Positions 16,863 through 26,036 of a stretch of DNA of 64,000 nt are shown piece after piece. Under the pieces are notes generated by a model that was not told the DNA's origin, did no database searches, and saw only the letters and a list, made by a program, of their open reading frames with translations. This DNA comes from Streptomyces sp. NBC_01669 (GTDB lineage Bacteria > Actinomycetota > Actinomycetes > Streptomycetales > Streptomycetaceae): contig NZ_JAPEQG010000001.1 in the NCBI RefSeq assembly GCF_026339735.1, forward strand, positions 7,400,501-7,464,500, given 5' to 3'. How positions within the stretch are numbered: the stretch's first letter is position 1; every line of letters begins with the position of its first letter. A program made the translations under genes and the position numbers.

Positions 16863-18077
16863 ATGGCCGACCGGGTCACGGTGATCGGCTGGGACGGCTC
16901 GCCACTGACCGCAGTGGCCACGGCCGCGCTCTCGGCCGCCACCCTCGTTGCGGGCGCCGCCCACCACCTCGCTCTCCCCGAAGTTCCGGCAGCAGCCGAA
17001 CGGATCCGCCTCGGCTCCATCGACCTGGCCGCCCGCAGGATCGCCGGCCATCGCGGCACCGCCGTGGTCCTCGCCGACGGCGACCCCGGCTTCTTCGGGG
17101 TCGTACGCAACCTCCGCGCACCCGAACACGGCCTGGAAGTCGAAGTCGTGCCTGCCGTGTCGGCCGTGGCCACCGCGTTCGCCCGCGCCGGAATGCCCTG
17201 GGAGGACGCCCAGATCGTCGTCGCCCACCCCCGCACCCTGCGCCGCGCCGTCAACGTCTGCCGCGCCCACCACAAGGTCGCCGTCCTCACCTCGCCCGGC
17301 GCGGGACCCGCCGAACTCGCCCTGCTCCTCGACGGCGTCCACCGCACCTTCGTCATCTGTGAGGAACTCGGCACCGCACGCGAACAGGTCACGGTCCTGA
17401 CCTCCGACAAGGCCGCCGACCACGTCTGGCGCGACCCGAACGTGGTGATCGTCATCGGCGGCGGACCCGAACAGCAGGCCACCGGTGCCTGGATCTCGGG
17501 CCGCCACCCCCACGGCGTACGGGGCTGGGCGCTGCCCTCCGACGCCTACCCGGACAGCGCCACCGACCCCGAGGGCGAATCCCCGGGGCTGCGCGCCGCC
17601 CAACTCGCCCGCCTCGGCCCGCGTACCGGCGACCTCGTCTGGGACATCGGCTCCGGCAGTGGCGCCCTCTCCGTGGAGGCGGCGCGGTTCGGTGCGGCGG
17701 TCCTGGCGGTCGACAGCGACCCGGACGCCTGCGCCCGAACGGCCGCCGCTGCCCGCGCCTTCGGTGTACAGCTCCAGGTCGTCCAGGGCCGCGCACCCCA
17801 TGTGCTGGAGCGGCTGCCCGAGCCGGATGTCGTACGGATCGGGGGCGGCGGCGTCCCCGTCGTCACCGCCGTCGCCGACCGCCGGCCCGAACGGATCGTC
17901 ACCCACGCCTCGACCCGCGACGAGGCCGAAGCGCTCGGCGCCGCACTCACCGGGAACGGTTACACGGTCGAGTGCGCACTCCTCCAGTCCGTCGAACTCG
18001 ACACGTCCGCATGGGCGGAGCGCGAACGCTCGGTCGTGTTTCTGCTCTCGGCCGTGCGATCGGACCTCGCCCCGTGA
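16863..18077 (+). CDS. cobL: Precorrin-6Y C5,15-methyltransferase (decarboxylating), CbiE-CbiT fusion
   Basis: A 404-residue bifunctional cobalamin-pathway enzyme. The N-terminal half (about 1-205) is a CobL/CbiE tetrapyrrole methylase: VTVIGWDGSPL, VVLADGDPGFFG and VVPAVSAVATAF. The C-terminal half (about 240-400) is a CbiT-type SAM methylase/decarboxylase with VWDIGSGSGALSVEAAR and Asp261 in the SAM site. It methylates C5 and C15 and removes the C12 acetate carboxyl. The start has AGGAG upstream. It is near bluB-cobT and cysG, but other corrin genes must lie elsewhere. Confidence 0.93.
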   Translation: MADRVTVIGWDGSPLTAVATAALSAATLVAGAAHHLALPEVPAAAERIRLGSIDLAARRIAGHRGTAVVLADGDPGFFGVVRNLRAPEHGLEVEVVPAVSAVATAFARAGMPWEDAQIVVAHPRTLRRAVNVCRAHHKVAVLTSPGAGPAELALLLDGVHRTFVICEELGTAREQVTVLTSDKAADHVWRDPNVVIVIGGGPEQQATGAWISGRHPHGVRGWALPSDAYPDSATDPEGESPGLRAAQLARLGPRTGDLVWDIGSGSGALSVEAARFGAAVLAVDSDPDACARTAAAARAFGVQLQVVQGRAPHVLERLPEPDVVRIGGGGVPVVTAVADRRPERIVTHASTRDEAEALGAALTGNGYTVECALLQSVELDTSAWAERERSVVFLLSAVRSDLAP

Positions 18078-18411
18078 CCCGGTCGGCGTACTGCGCGAGG
18101 TAGGCTGGCCGATCGTTGCACCGCACCTGGACGTTCGTCGGTTCGTTCGTCAATGTCCGGAAAAGGGGACCGTTTTGGGCCTCGTTGTGGTACGGCAAAC
18201 CCCGGGGGACGCGCAACGTGGCGCAGCCCACAACGAGCCGTGGCAGAACTGCCTGCCGCGGCGGCGAACGGCCGCGAGAATGATGTACGTCCGCGTCCGA
18301 TTCGTGCCGCGCGGCGAGCCCGCTCGTTCTTCATGACGAGCACCGGCGTGCCGTGTTCGGGCGTCCCGGGCGAAGGGCCGAAGGAGCACTGACGATGGGC
18401 GAGGGGTACGC
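18078..18411 (+). other. 334-nt leader region of bluB-cobT with long-range pairing
   Basis: No gene with normal codon bias was found. CTCGTTGTGG (18181-18190) and CCACAACGAG (18228-18237) form a perfect 10-bp stem around 37 nt. A six-codon mini-frame (ATG at 18395, TGA at 18413-18415) overlaps the start codon of bluB-cobT. No convincing B12-box or cobalamin riboswitch core was recognised, but the structure suggests post-transcriptional control. Confidence 0.35.
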
Positions 18412-21400
18412 ATGAGTGACACCGGCCAGATCCCGGGCGAGGGACTGCCGGAGAACGCAGGCATGGTGGAGCAACCGGGCATCCCCGCCCCGGGTGCGTA
18501 CACCTTCCTCGACCCCTCCGAGCATGCGCCCGAGGACGACGACCTTCTGCTGATGCCGAGCCCGCAGGGCGCCTGGAGCGACCAGCAGGTGGCCCCGGCC
18601 CCCGGTCAGTCGACGGACGGCGGAGCCGTGCAGGCACCGGCACCCATGGCCGAGCAGGCCGCCTACCAGGCGCAGCCGCAGGGCCGGCCCACCATGCAGG
18701 CCGTACAGGCCCAGGGACCCGTGCAGGTCCAGGCGCCGGACCCGGCGGTGTACGCCGTGCAGCAGGCGGTGGCCGGAGCGATGACCGAGACCGGGCAGGG
18801 CACGCACGAGTCCGGCGGCCGCGACTCGGGTGCCGTCGACCTCAATGGCGTACGTATGCCGGCCCAGGCCCCCGCTCCCGCACAGGCTGCGGTGGCGCAG
18901 GCCGCCGCCCCCGTACGCCGACCGCTGCACCGCGGCCCGGCCTCGGGTGAGTCGACCCCGTCGTACGGCGGGACGCCGACCGGCGGAGTGGTCCGTTCGC
19001 TCGCCGACCGAGGGCCCGCGGGCGCGCCGCAGACCCCGATGCCCGCACGGCACTCGGGACCGCCCACCACCGGTCCCGAGTACTTCGACCAGCCGGGCAC
19101 CGAAGCGGCTGTGCTGCCGGGCCCGCAGCTCGGCGAGATCCCGCCGCAGGGCGGGAGCCCGTGGGCGGCCCATGTACCGGAGCAGGTCGCGGCGCCCGTG
19201 GCCGCGGAATTTGTCGCAGAAACGGTCGTTCCGGAGTCCGTCGAGCCCGCCCCGGTGGCCGAACCGGCTGCAGAGCCGGTCGCCGTGCCGGCCGCGGCCG
19301 AGGTTCCGTTCGAGCCGTCCGCGGAGGCCCCCGCTCCGGTGGAGACGCCGGTGGAAGCAGCGTCCGCAGGCCGGTTCGTGCCCGTGGAGGGGTCGGTGCC
19401 GACCACCCCGCATCTGGCCCCGATGCCGGCGGCGGAGCCGGTCGCGGCATTCGAGCCCGCGCCCGAACCCGAGCGTGTGGCGATCGCCGTCGAGCCCGCA
19501 CCCGCCCCGGTCATCGAGACCGCCGGGACCGTCCATCCGGTCGAAGCGGTCGAAGCACCGGCCCCCGCGCCGGTCGCCGTCCAGGAGCCGGTCCTGGCCC
19601 CCGAGCCGGTCGTGGCCCCCGAGCCGGTCGTCGCCCCCGAGCCGGTCATCGCTCCGGAGGAGCCCGCCCCCGCACCCGTCCTCGTGGCCGAGGCTGCGCC
19701 CGAGACGGTGACGGCCCCCGAACCGGAGCCCGAAACCGGCCCCGAGGTCATCGAGACCCCGGACCTCACGGCCCCCGTGGCCGACGCGCCCGCCGCAGTT
19801 GCCGCCGAGCCCGCAGAGGTCTCCGGGCACACGGAGCCGGCCGACACGGAGCCCGTTGCGGACCAGCAGCCCGTCGAAGCGGTCCAGGCCGCCGCCGCGG
19901 CAGAGCCCGAGGCCGCGGAGGCCGCCGCCCAGACCCCGGCTCCCGCTTCCGCACCCGCCCCCGGCTACGACGACGCCGAGCGCGAAGCCGTGCTCCGGGT
20001 GATGCGCGAACGTCGCGACATCCGCAACGGCTTCCGCAGCGACCCCATCCCGCACGAGGTCCTGCTCCGCGTCCTCGAAGCCGCGCACACGGCGCCCAGC
20101 GTCGGCCACTCGCAGCCCTGGGACTTCGTCGTCATCCGCTCGGCGGAGACCCGCCGCTCCATGCACGAACTGGCGCAGCGTCAGCGCGACGCCTACGCCA
20201 AGTCGCTGCCCAAGGGCCGGGCCAAGCAGTTCAAGGAACTGAAGATCGAGGCGATCCTTGACACCCCGGTCAACATCGTCGTCACCGCCGACCCCACCCG
20301 CGGCGGCCGCCACACGCTCGGCCGGCACACCCAGCCGCAGATGGCCCCGTACTCCTCGGCGCTCGCCGTCGAGAACCTGTGGCTCGCCGCTCGCGCGGAG
20401 GGCCTCGGCGTCGGCTGGGTCAGCTTCTTCGACGAGCGCGAGATGGTCCGCGCCCTGGGCCTGCCCGAGCACCTCGAAGTCGTCGCGTACCTCTGTGTCG
20501 GTTACGTCGACGAGTTCCCCGAGGAGCCCGAACTGATGCAGGCGGGCTGGTCCAAGCGCCGCCCGCTGTCCTGGGTCGTCCACGAGGAGACGTACGGCCG
20601 CCGCGCCCTCCCCGGCGAGGAACCGCACGACCTGCTGCAGGAGACCATCTCCAACATCCGCCCGCTGGATGCCAAGGCGCTCGGCGAGGCCTGGGAACGC
20701 CAGAAGCGGATGACCAAGCCGGCCGGTGCGCTCGGCATGCTGGAGATCATCTCCGCACAGCTCTCCGGCCTCTCCCGGATGTGCCCGCCGCCCATCCCGG
20801 AGCCCGCGGCCGTCGCGATCTTCGCCGGGGACCACGGGGTGCACGCCCAGGGCGTGACCGCGTGGCCGCAGGAGGTCACCGGCCAGATGGTCGCCAACTT
20901 CCTCGGCGGCGGCGCGGTCTGCAACGCGTTCGCGTCCCAGGTCGGCGCCGAAGTGTGTGTGGTCGACGTCGGCGTCGCCACGGAGCTGCCCGCGACACCC
21001 GGCCTGCTGCCCCGCAAGGTGCGCGCCGGCACGGCCGACTTCACCACCGGCCCCGCCCTCACCCGTGAGGAGGTCCTCTCGGCCATCGAGGTCGGCATCG
21101 AGACGGCCCGCGACCTGGTCGCTGCGGGCAACAAGGGCCTGCTCACCGGTGAGATGGGCATCGCCAACACCACCGCGTCCGCCGCACTGATCTGCGTGTA
21201 CACCGGCATGGACCCGGCCGAGGTGACCGGTCGCGGCACCGGCATCAACGACGAGATGCACGCCCGCAAGGTCGACGTGGTCCGCCGAGCCCTCGAACTG
21301 CACCAGCCCGACCCGGCCGACCCGATCGGTGTACTCGCCGCGGTCGGCGGCCTGGAGCACGCCGCGATGGCAGGCTTCCTGCTCGGCGGCGCCTCGCTCC

Positions 21401-21681
21401 GTACGCCCGTCATCCTGGACGGCGTCAGCGCGGGCGCCGCGGCCCTGGTCGCCCGGGCGATCGCCCCCGAGGCCCTCGCCGCATGCATCGCCGGCCACCG
21501 CAGCGCCGAGCCCGGCCACGTAGCCGCGCTCAACAAGCTGGGTCTGCGCCCGCTGGTCGACCTCGACCTCCGCCTCGGCGAAGGAACGGGCGCGCTGCTG
21601 GCGCTCCCGATCGTGCAGAGCGCGGCGCGGGCGATGCACGAGGTGGCGACGTTCGACTCGGCAGGCGTCACCGAGAAGTAG
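18412..21681 (+). CDS. cobT: BluB-CobT fusion with long disordered N-terminal region
   Basis: 1089 residues in three parts. Residues 1 to about 517 are Pro/Ala/Glu/Val-rich, lack predicted folds and include four EPV(L/V/I)AP repeats. Residues about 519-740 are a flavin-dependent nitroreductase of the BluB type (VMRERRDIRNGF, HTAPSVGHSQPWDFV, LGVGWVSFFDERE), which makes 5,6-dimethylbenzimidazole from FMNH2. Residues about 744-1089 are CobT (GDHGVHAQGVTAWPQEVT, GEMGIANTT, GTGINDEMHARK, RLGEGTGALLALP with catalytic-type Glu1057), which attaches phosphoribose to DMB. The protein therefore makes and activates the lower ligand of B12. The ATG at 18412 overlaps a six-codon mini-frame. Confidence 0.93.
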   Translation: MSDTGQIPGEGLPENAGMVEQPGIPAPGAYTFLDPSEHAPEDDDLLLMPSPQGAWSDQQVAPAPGQSTDGGAVQAPAPMAEQAAYQAQPQGRPTMQAVQAQGPVQVQAPDPAVYAVQQAVAGAMTETGQGTHESGGRDSGAVDLNGVRMPAQAPAPAQAAVAQAAAPVRRPLHRGPASGESTPSYGGTPTGGVVRSLADRGPAGAPQTPMPARHSGPPTTGPEYFDQPGTEAAVLPGPQLGEIPPQGGSPWAAHVPEQVAAPVAAEFVAETVVPESVEPAPVAEPAAEPVAVPAAAEVPFEPSAEAPAPVETPVEAASAGRFVPVEGSVPTTPHLAPMPAAEPVAAFEPAPEPERVAIAVEPAPAPVIETAGTVHPVEAVEAPAPAPVAVQEPVLAPEPVVAPEPVVAPEPVIAPEEPAPAPVLVAEAAPETVTAPEPEPETGPEVIETPDLTAPVADAPAAVAAEPAEVSGHTEPADTEPVADQQPVEAVQAAAAAEPEAAEAAAQTPAPASAPAPGYDDAEREAVLRVMRERRDIRNGFRSDPIPHEVLLRVLEAAHTAPSVGHSQPWDFVVIRSAETRRSMHELAQRQRDAYAKSLPKGRAKQFKELKIEAILDTPVNIVVTADPTRGGRHTLGRHTQPQMAPYSSALAVENLWLAARAEGLGVGWVSFFDEREMVRALGLPEHLEVVAYLCVGYVDEFPEEPELMQAGWSKRRPLSWVVHEETYGRRALPGEEPHDLLQETISNIRPLDAKALGEAWERQKRMTKPAGALGMLEIISAQLSGLSRMCPPPIPEPAAVAIFAGDHGVHAQGVTAWPQEVTGQMVANFLGGGAVCNAFASQVGAEVCVVDVGVATELPATPGLLPRKVRAGTADFTTGPALTREEVLSAIEVGIETARDLVAAGNKGLLTGEMGIANTTASAALICVYTGMDPAEVTGRGTGINDEMHARKVDVVRRALELHQPDPADPIGVLAAVGGLEHAAMAGFLLGGASLRTPVILDGVSAGAAALVARAIAPEALAACIAGHRSAEPGHVAALNKLGLRPLVDLDLRLGEGTGALLALPIVQSAARAMHEVATFDSAGVTEK
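19585..19656 (+). repeat. Four tandem 18-bp repeats inside the disordered region of bluB-cobT
   Basis: Units at 19585, 19603, 19621 and 19639 each encode Glu-Pro-Val-(Leu/Val/Ile)-Ala-Pro. In-frame 18-bp repeats like these can expand or contract without breaking the gene. Confidence 0.8.
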
Positions 21682-21707
21682 CGCCTGCCGTGCTCGGCCC
21701 GGCCGGC

Positions 21708-21790
21708 GCCTGAGGCGCGGGTCCGGGGCGGAGCCACGGTTTCGGACAGGGGCGGGCAGGGGACAGCTCCGCGCAGGGCCCCCACCCGCC
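21708..21790. repeat. Streptomyces-type intergenic GC repeat
   Basis: The sequence around GGTCCGGGGCGGAGCC and GGGGCGGGCAGGGGACAGC resembles, from memory, a low-complexity intergenic repeat common in streptomycete genomes. It lies between bluB-cobT and cysG and may act as a terminator or processing site. Confidence 0.35.
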
Positions 21791-21917
21791 CCACCGTCCC
21801 TGCCCACGCCCCGGCGCACCCCGTATCGTGGACCCACGCCCCATAAAACCGCATGTCACAGCCGCTCCACCGCCGCAGCGGCCCGCACCCCGCATTGCAC
21901 GAGGAGCCCGCACCGCC

Positions 21918-23174
21918 ATGGCCGAGCACGCCGATCACCCCGCGTACCCCGTCGGACTGCGCCTGAGCGGGCGCCGCGTCGTCGTCGTCGGCGGCGGCCA
22001 GGTCGCGCAGCGCCGCCTCCCCGCGCTCATCGCGGCGGGTGCCGACATCACCCTCGTATCGCCGTCCGCGACTCCGTCCGTCGAGGCGATGGCCGACGCC
22101 GGTGAGATCCGCTGGGAGCGCCGCCGGTACGAGGACGGGGACCTGACCGACACCTGGTACGCGCTCATCGCCTCCGACGACGCCGCCGCGAACGATGCCG
22201 CGTCCGCCGAGGCCGAGCGCACCCGAACCTGGTGCGTGCGCAGCGACAACGCCGACGTGGCCACCGCCTGGACCCCGGCCACCGGTCGCAGCGAGGGCGT
22301 CACCGTCGCTGTCCTCTCCACCGACGCCCAGGGCCGCGACCCGCGCCATTCCGCCGCTGTCCGCGACGCCATCGTCGAGGGCCTGCGCGACGGCACGCTC
22401 GCCGCCCCGCACCACCGCACCCGCCCCACCCCCGGTGTCTCCCTGGTCGGCGGCGGCCCCGGCGACCCCGACCTGATCACCGTGCGCGGCCGTCGCCTCC
22501 TTGCCGAGGCCGATGTCGTCATCGCCGACCGGCTCGGCCCGCGCGACCTGCTCGACGAACTGCCGCCGCACGTCGAGGTGATCGACGCGGCGAAGATCCC
22601 GTACGGCCGTTTCATGGCGCAGGAGGCGATCAACCAGGCGCTCATCGAGCACGCCAAGGCGGGCAAGGCCGTCGTCCGGCTCAAGGGCGGCGACCCGTTC
22701 GTCTTCGGCCGGGGCATGGAGGAGGCGCAGGCGCTCGCCGCCGAGGGCATCCCGTGCACCGTCGTCCCCGGCATCTCCAGCTCGATCTCCGTGCCCGGCG
22801 CAGCCGGAATCCCCGTCACCCACCGCGGGGTCGCCCACGAGTTCACCGTTGTCAGCGGTCATGTCGCCCCCGACGACGAGCGCTCGCTGGTCGACTGGGC
22901 GGCGCTCGCGCAGCTCCGCGGCACCCTCGTGCTGCTGATGGCCGTCGACAAGATCGGCGCCATCGCAAAGGCCCTCATCGCCCATGGCAAGTCCCCGGAC
23001 ACCCTGGTCGCCCTGGTCCAGGAGGGCACGACGGCATCCCAGCGCCGCGTCGACGCGACCCTCGCGACCGTCGGCGAACGGGCCGTCGCCGAAGAGGTGC
23101 GGCCCCCGGCCGTGATCGTCATCGGCGATGTCGTCGCGGTCGGTACGGACACCGCCCCGCACCCCGCCGAGTAA
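21918..23174 (+). CDS. cysG: Siroheme synthase/uroporphyrinogen-III C-methyltransferase, two-domain CysG
   Basis: 418 residues. The N-terminal domain (about 10-160) is the precorrin-2 dehydrogenase/ferrochelatase type, with the NAD motif VVVVGGGQVAQRR. The C-terminal domain (from about residue 175) is SUMT: SLVGGGPGDPDLITVRG, VIADRLGPRDLL, KGGDPFVFGRG and VVPGISSSISVPGAAGIPVTHR. It makes precorrin-2 from uroporphyrinogen III and can continue to siroheme, feeding both B12 and sulfite/nitrite reductase cofactors. The ATG at 21918 follows GAGGAG. It lies just after bluB-cobT but has its own 236-nt upstream region. Confidence 0.94.
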   Translation: MAEHADHPAYPVGLRLSGRRVVVVGGGQVAQRRLPALIAAGADITLVSPSATPSVEAMADAGEIRWERRRYEDGDLTDTWYALIASDDAAANDAASAEAERTRTWCVRSDNADVATAWTPATGRSEGVTVAVLSTDAQGRDPRHSAAVRDAIVEGLRDGTLAAPHHRTRPTPGVSLVGGGPGDPDLITVRGRRLLAEADVVIADRLGPRDLLDELPPHVEVIDAAKIPYGRFMAQEAINQALIEHAKAGKAVVRLKGGDPFVFGRGMEEAQALAAEGIPCTVVPGISSSISVPGAAGIPVTHRGVAHEFTVVSGHVAPDDERSLVDWAALAQLRGTLVLLMAVDKIGAIAKALIAHGKSPDTLVALVQEGTTASQRRVDATLATVGERAVAEEVRPPAVIVIGDVVAVGTDTAPHPAE

Positions 23175-23238
23175 CCAGCGGTAACGGATCTTTTTCCAAG
23201 CCGTTGGCACCACACACCGGACAAGGCAGTATCAACCT

Positions 23239-24057
23239 GTGGCAGATCTCATCACCGTCGACGACCCCGACGACCCTCGCCTGCGCGACTACACGGGCCT
23301 GACCGACGTCGAACTCCGGCGCAGGCGGGAGCCGGCCGAAGGACTCTTCATCGCCGAGGGCGAGAAGGTGATCAGACGCGCCCGGCACGCCGGGTACGAG
23401 ATGCGGTCCATGCTGCTCTCGGCGAAGTGGGTCGATGTGATGCGCGACGTCATCGACGAGGTCCCGGCCCCGGTGTACGCGGTCAGCCCGGAGCTCGCCG
23501 AACGTGTCACCGGCTACCACGTGCATCGCGGCGCGCTGGCCTCCATGCAGCGCAAGCCGCTGCCGACGGCCGAGGAGCTGCTGGCGACGACCCGCCGCGT
23601 CGTCGTCATGGAGGCGGTCAACGACCACACCAACATCGGAGCCATCTTCCGCAGCGCCGCCGCCCTCGGGATGGACGCGGTGCTGCTCTCCCCGGACTGT
23701 GCGGACCCGCTCTACCGACGCTCCGTCAAGGTCTCCATGGGCGCCGTGTTCTCCGTTCCGTACGCCCGCCTCGACACCTGGCCCAAGGCCCTGGAGACCG
23801 TACGGGAAGCGGGGTTCAAGCTTCTCGCCCTCACCCCCGACGACAAGGCCAGCAGCATCGAGGAGGCGGCGCCGCACCGGATGGACAAGGTGGCGCTGAT
23901 GCTCGGTGCCGAGGGCGACGGACTGTCCACGCAGGCCCTGGTCGCCGCCGACGAATGGGTACGGATCCCGATGGCGCACGGCGTCGACTCGCTGAACGTG
24001 GGCGCGGCCGCCGCGGTCGCGTTCTACGCGGTGGCGACGGGCCGCCCGCAGGACTGA
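23239..24057 (+). CDS. SpoU/TrmH-family RNA 2'-O-methyltransferase
   Basis: A 272-residue SPOUT methyltransferase that 2'-O-methylates rRNA or tRNA using SAM bound in a trefoil knot. Motif 1 is NDHTNIGAIFRSAAALGMD, motif 2 is LMLGAEGDGLS and motif 3 is IPMAHGVDSLNVGAAAAVAF. An N-terminal substrate-binding domain (EGLFIAEGEKVIRRA) precedes the fold. The GTG at 23239 aligns with the family start. Its last 34 nt overlap the 3' end of the convergent kinase gene. The target nucleotide is unknown. Confidence 0.92.
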   Translation: MADLITVDDPDDPRLRDYTGLTDVELRRRREPAEGLFIAEGEKVIRRARHAGYEMRSMLLSAKWVDVMRDVIDEVPAPVYAVSPELAERVTGYHVHRGALASMQRKPLPTAEELLATTRRVVVMEAVNDHTNIGAIFRSAAALGMDAVLLSPDCADPLYRRSVKVSMGAVFSVPYARLDTWPKALETVREAGFKLLALTPDDKASSIEEAAPHRMDKVALMLGAEGDGLSTQALVAADEWVRIPMAHGVDSLNVGAAAAVAFYAVATGRPQD

Positions 24058-25382
24058 CCGCCTGCCGTTTCCTGACACGGACCGTCGGGTCGCAGCGACT
24101 GGTGCTGCCCGTGCCGACCGGGGGTGTCCATGACGCCCAGCCCGCGGGCCGGCCCCTGGCAGCCCTGCGCCGCCGCGATGCCCAGCGCCACGAGCAGCGT
24201 CACCACGACGAAGACGACGAGCCGCTGCCGCAGCAGCCGCGGATTGGCGGGACGCCGGCCCGTCGAGGTCGTGCGGGTGCCGGGCCGCGTGCCCGGCCGG
24301 CCGTTCGTCCCGTTCGTGCCCTGCGGGCGCTTGCCGGAGCGTGTCGTATTGCGCGGCACTTGCTGCTGAGGGCGTGAACCACCGGTGCGGGACGACGCAC
24401 CACGCGGAGGCGCCGACGCCTGCCGGTTCTGCGGACGGGGCGGCGGCGAGCCCGCCGCGCGCCGGGTCTGCTGTTCGGTGTACGGGCCGTCGAGCCGGCC
24501 GGTCGGCCGGTCCAGCTCCTGCGCCGAGCGCTGGGCGGGCGGCCGGCTCTCGTGCAGGCCGTGTGCCTCACGGGCTGCGATTTCCTTGAGCCGCATGGAG
24601 AGTTGAAGCGTGCTCGGCCGCTCCTCCGGATCCTTCGCGAGACAGGCGCTCACCAGTGGCGCCAGCGCGTCGTGCACGTCGTACAACTGCGGTTCCTCGT
24701 GCACCACGCGGTAGAGCATCACCTCGGAACTGCCGTGCCCGAAAGGCGAGTCGGCCATCGCCGCGTACGCCAGCGTGGCACCGAGCGAGAAGACGTCCGT
24801 CGCGGGCGTCACCGCCGCGCCCCGCACCTGCTCGGGCGCGAGGAATCCCGGCGAGCCCACCGCCGTACCGACATGCGTGAGTGTGCTCGCCCCGGTCGCC
24901 CAGGCGATCCCGAAGTCGATGATCCGAGGGCCCTTGGGGGAGAGGAGGATGTTCGACGGCTTCAGGTCGCGATGGACGACACCCGCCTCGTGCACCGCCA
25001 CGAGCCCCTCGGAGAGCGCCGCTCCGATCGACGCCACCTCGGCCGCCGACAGCGGACCTTCCTCGGCCACCTTGTCGTGCAGCGAGGGCCCGGGGACGTA
25101 CTGTGTCGCGAACCACGGGCGGTCCGCCTCCAGATCGGCGGCCACCAGACGTGCCGTACAGCCGCCGCGGATTCGCCGTGCCGCCGACACCTCGCGCGCG
25201 AAACGCGAACGGAACTCCTGGTCCTCGGCGAGATCCGGGCGGATCACCTTGAGCGCCACCCGCTGGCCGCGCCGGTCCGAACCGAGATAGACGACACCCA
25301 TGCCGCCCGCCCCGAGTCGCCGGTGCAGCCTGAACGAGCCGACGACACGCGGGTCCTCGCGCCGGAGCCGCATCATCGCCAT
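24024..25382 (-). CDS. Membrane-anchored Ser/Thr protein kinase (PknB-like, no PASTA)
   Basis: 452 residues. The kinase domain spans about 15-275: GAGGMGVVY P-loop, invariant Lys45 in VALKVI, HRDLKPSNILL catalytic loop, IDFGIAW DFG motif and GSPGFLAPEQV APE-like motif. A Pro/Arg/Thr-rich basic linker follows, then one TM helix (LVVFVVVTLLVALGIAAA) and a short exterior tail with several Cys. The ATG at 25382 (MAMMRLRRED) is chosen as the start of normal coding bias. The 3' end overlaps the convergent methyltransferase gene by 34 nt. The targets are unknown. Confidence 0.92.
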   Translation of the reverse strand: MAMMRLRREDPRVVGSFRLHRRLGAGGMGVVYLGSDRRGQRVALKVIRPDLAEDQEFRSRFAREVSAARRIRGGCTARLVAADLEADRPWFATQYVPGPSLHDKVAEEGPLSAAEVASIGAALSEGLVAVHEAGVVHRDLKPSNILLSPKGPRIIDFGIAWATGASTLTHVGTAVGSPGFLAPEQVRGAAVTPATDVFSLGATLAYAAMADSPFGHGSSEVMLYRVVHEEPQLYDVHDALAPLVSACLAKDPEERPSTLQLSMRLKEIAAREAHGLHESRPPAQRSAQELDRPTGRLDGPYTEQQTRRAAGSPPPRPQNRQASAPPRGASSRTGGSRPQQQVPRNTTRSGKRPQGTNGTNGRPGTRPGTRTTSTGRRPANPRLLRQRLVVFVVVTLLVALGIAAAQGCQGPARGLGVMDTPGRHGQHQSLRPDGPCQETAGGQSCGRPVATA

Positions 25383-25588
25383 CGTCTGCCCATCCCCGCT
25401 GCCTGGTCCGCCTGACGTGGCACAGCTTACGTACCCGTGGCCCGGCGCGCTCAGAGGCCGCGCCCTCGCCCGCCGATCGATTGTCAGTGCCGGGTGGGAA
25501 ACTTGAGGAGTGGTCAGGGAGCCGCGGATCCAGGCTCCCGGGCCCGTGCGAGATCTCAAAGGTCCGTCGCAGAAGGGGGATTGGATCA

Positions 25589-25846
25589 GTGAAGGGCGAT
25601 CGTGTGGAGATAGTCGTGGACGCGGGAGACACGACGCGTACGTACGAGGTGGTGGCCACCAGAGCGGGCCGCCGGGTGGAGACAGCTGTCCGCCGAGGGG
25701 TGGTCGAAGTGAGTGAAGTCACTCGCAGCGGCACCGTCGTCCGTACCGCCCGTTTCATGGCGACCAGGGTGCTCGCCCTGGTCGAACAACCGGTCCCGAG
25801 GCAGGACGCATCCGAGCGTGACCTCCGGGATGACCCCAAGGCGTAG
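25589..25846 (+). CDS. Conserved-looking 85-aa protein
   Basis: Small soluble protein (KGDRVEIVVDAGDTTRTYEVV...) rich in beta-prone segments and Arg/Val. The GTG at 25589 has GGGGGA 8 nt upstream. Codon bias is normal. It is divergent from the kinase gene. No domain was recognised; its size and charge pattern suggest a small beta-barrel or binding protein. Function unknown. Confidence 0.65.
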   Translation: MKGDRVEIVVDAGDTTRTYEVVATRAGRRVETAVRRGVVEVSEVTRSGTVVRTARFMATRVLALVEQPVPRQDASERDLRDDPKA

Positions 25847-26036
25847 CGCAGGATCTCCACCCAGGGGAGTACACCGACCACCCACGGCTCATCCTCCGGG
25901 AGGCCCGGCATTCGGTACGCGGGCATGACGACCCTCCCTCTCCGCGTCCCTATTGTTGAACTCAAGCGGCGGGCGTTGCACTCGTCCCCCGAGGTCACAC
26001 GCCCGCCGCTCCAACAATCAGGTCGGGAGAGGAACC

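Noticed and set aside
18153..18392. 79-codon frame upstream of bluB-cobT
   Set aside because: Third codon positions are far less GC-rich than in real neighbours, with many rare codons, and there is no ribosome site; a competing frame overlaps it.
18078..18411. Cobalamin riboswitch
   Set aside because: The position would fit, but no B12 box or conserved core was recognised by eye; only an unrelated long-range stem is visible.
18331..21837. A continuous 1168-codon frame on the minus strand opposite bluB-cobT
   Set aside because: It is a shadow of the biased codons of the real gene, rich in Gly/Arg/Asp/His with no domain, and the forward strand encodes clear BluB and CobT motifs.
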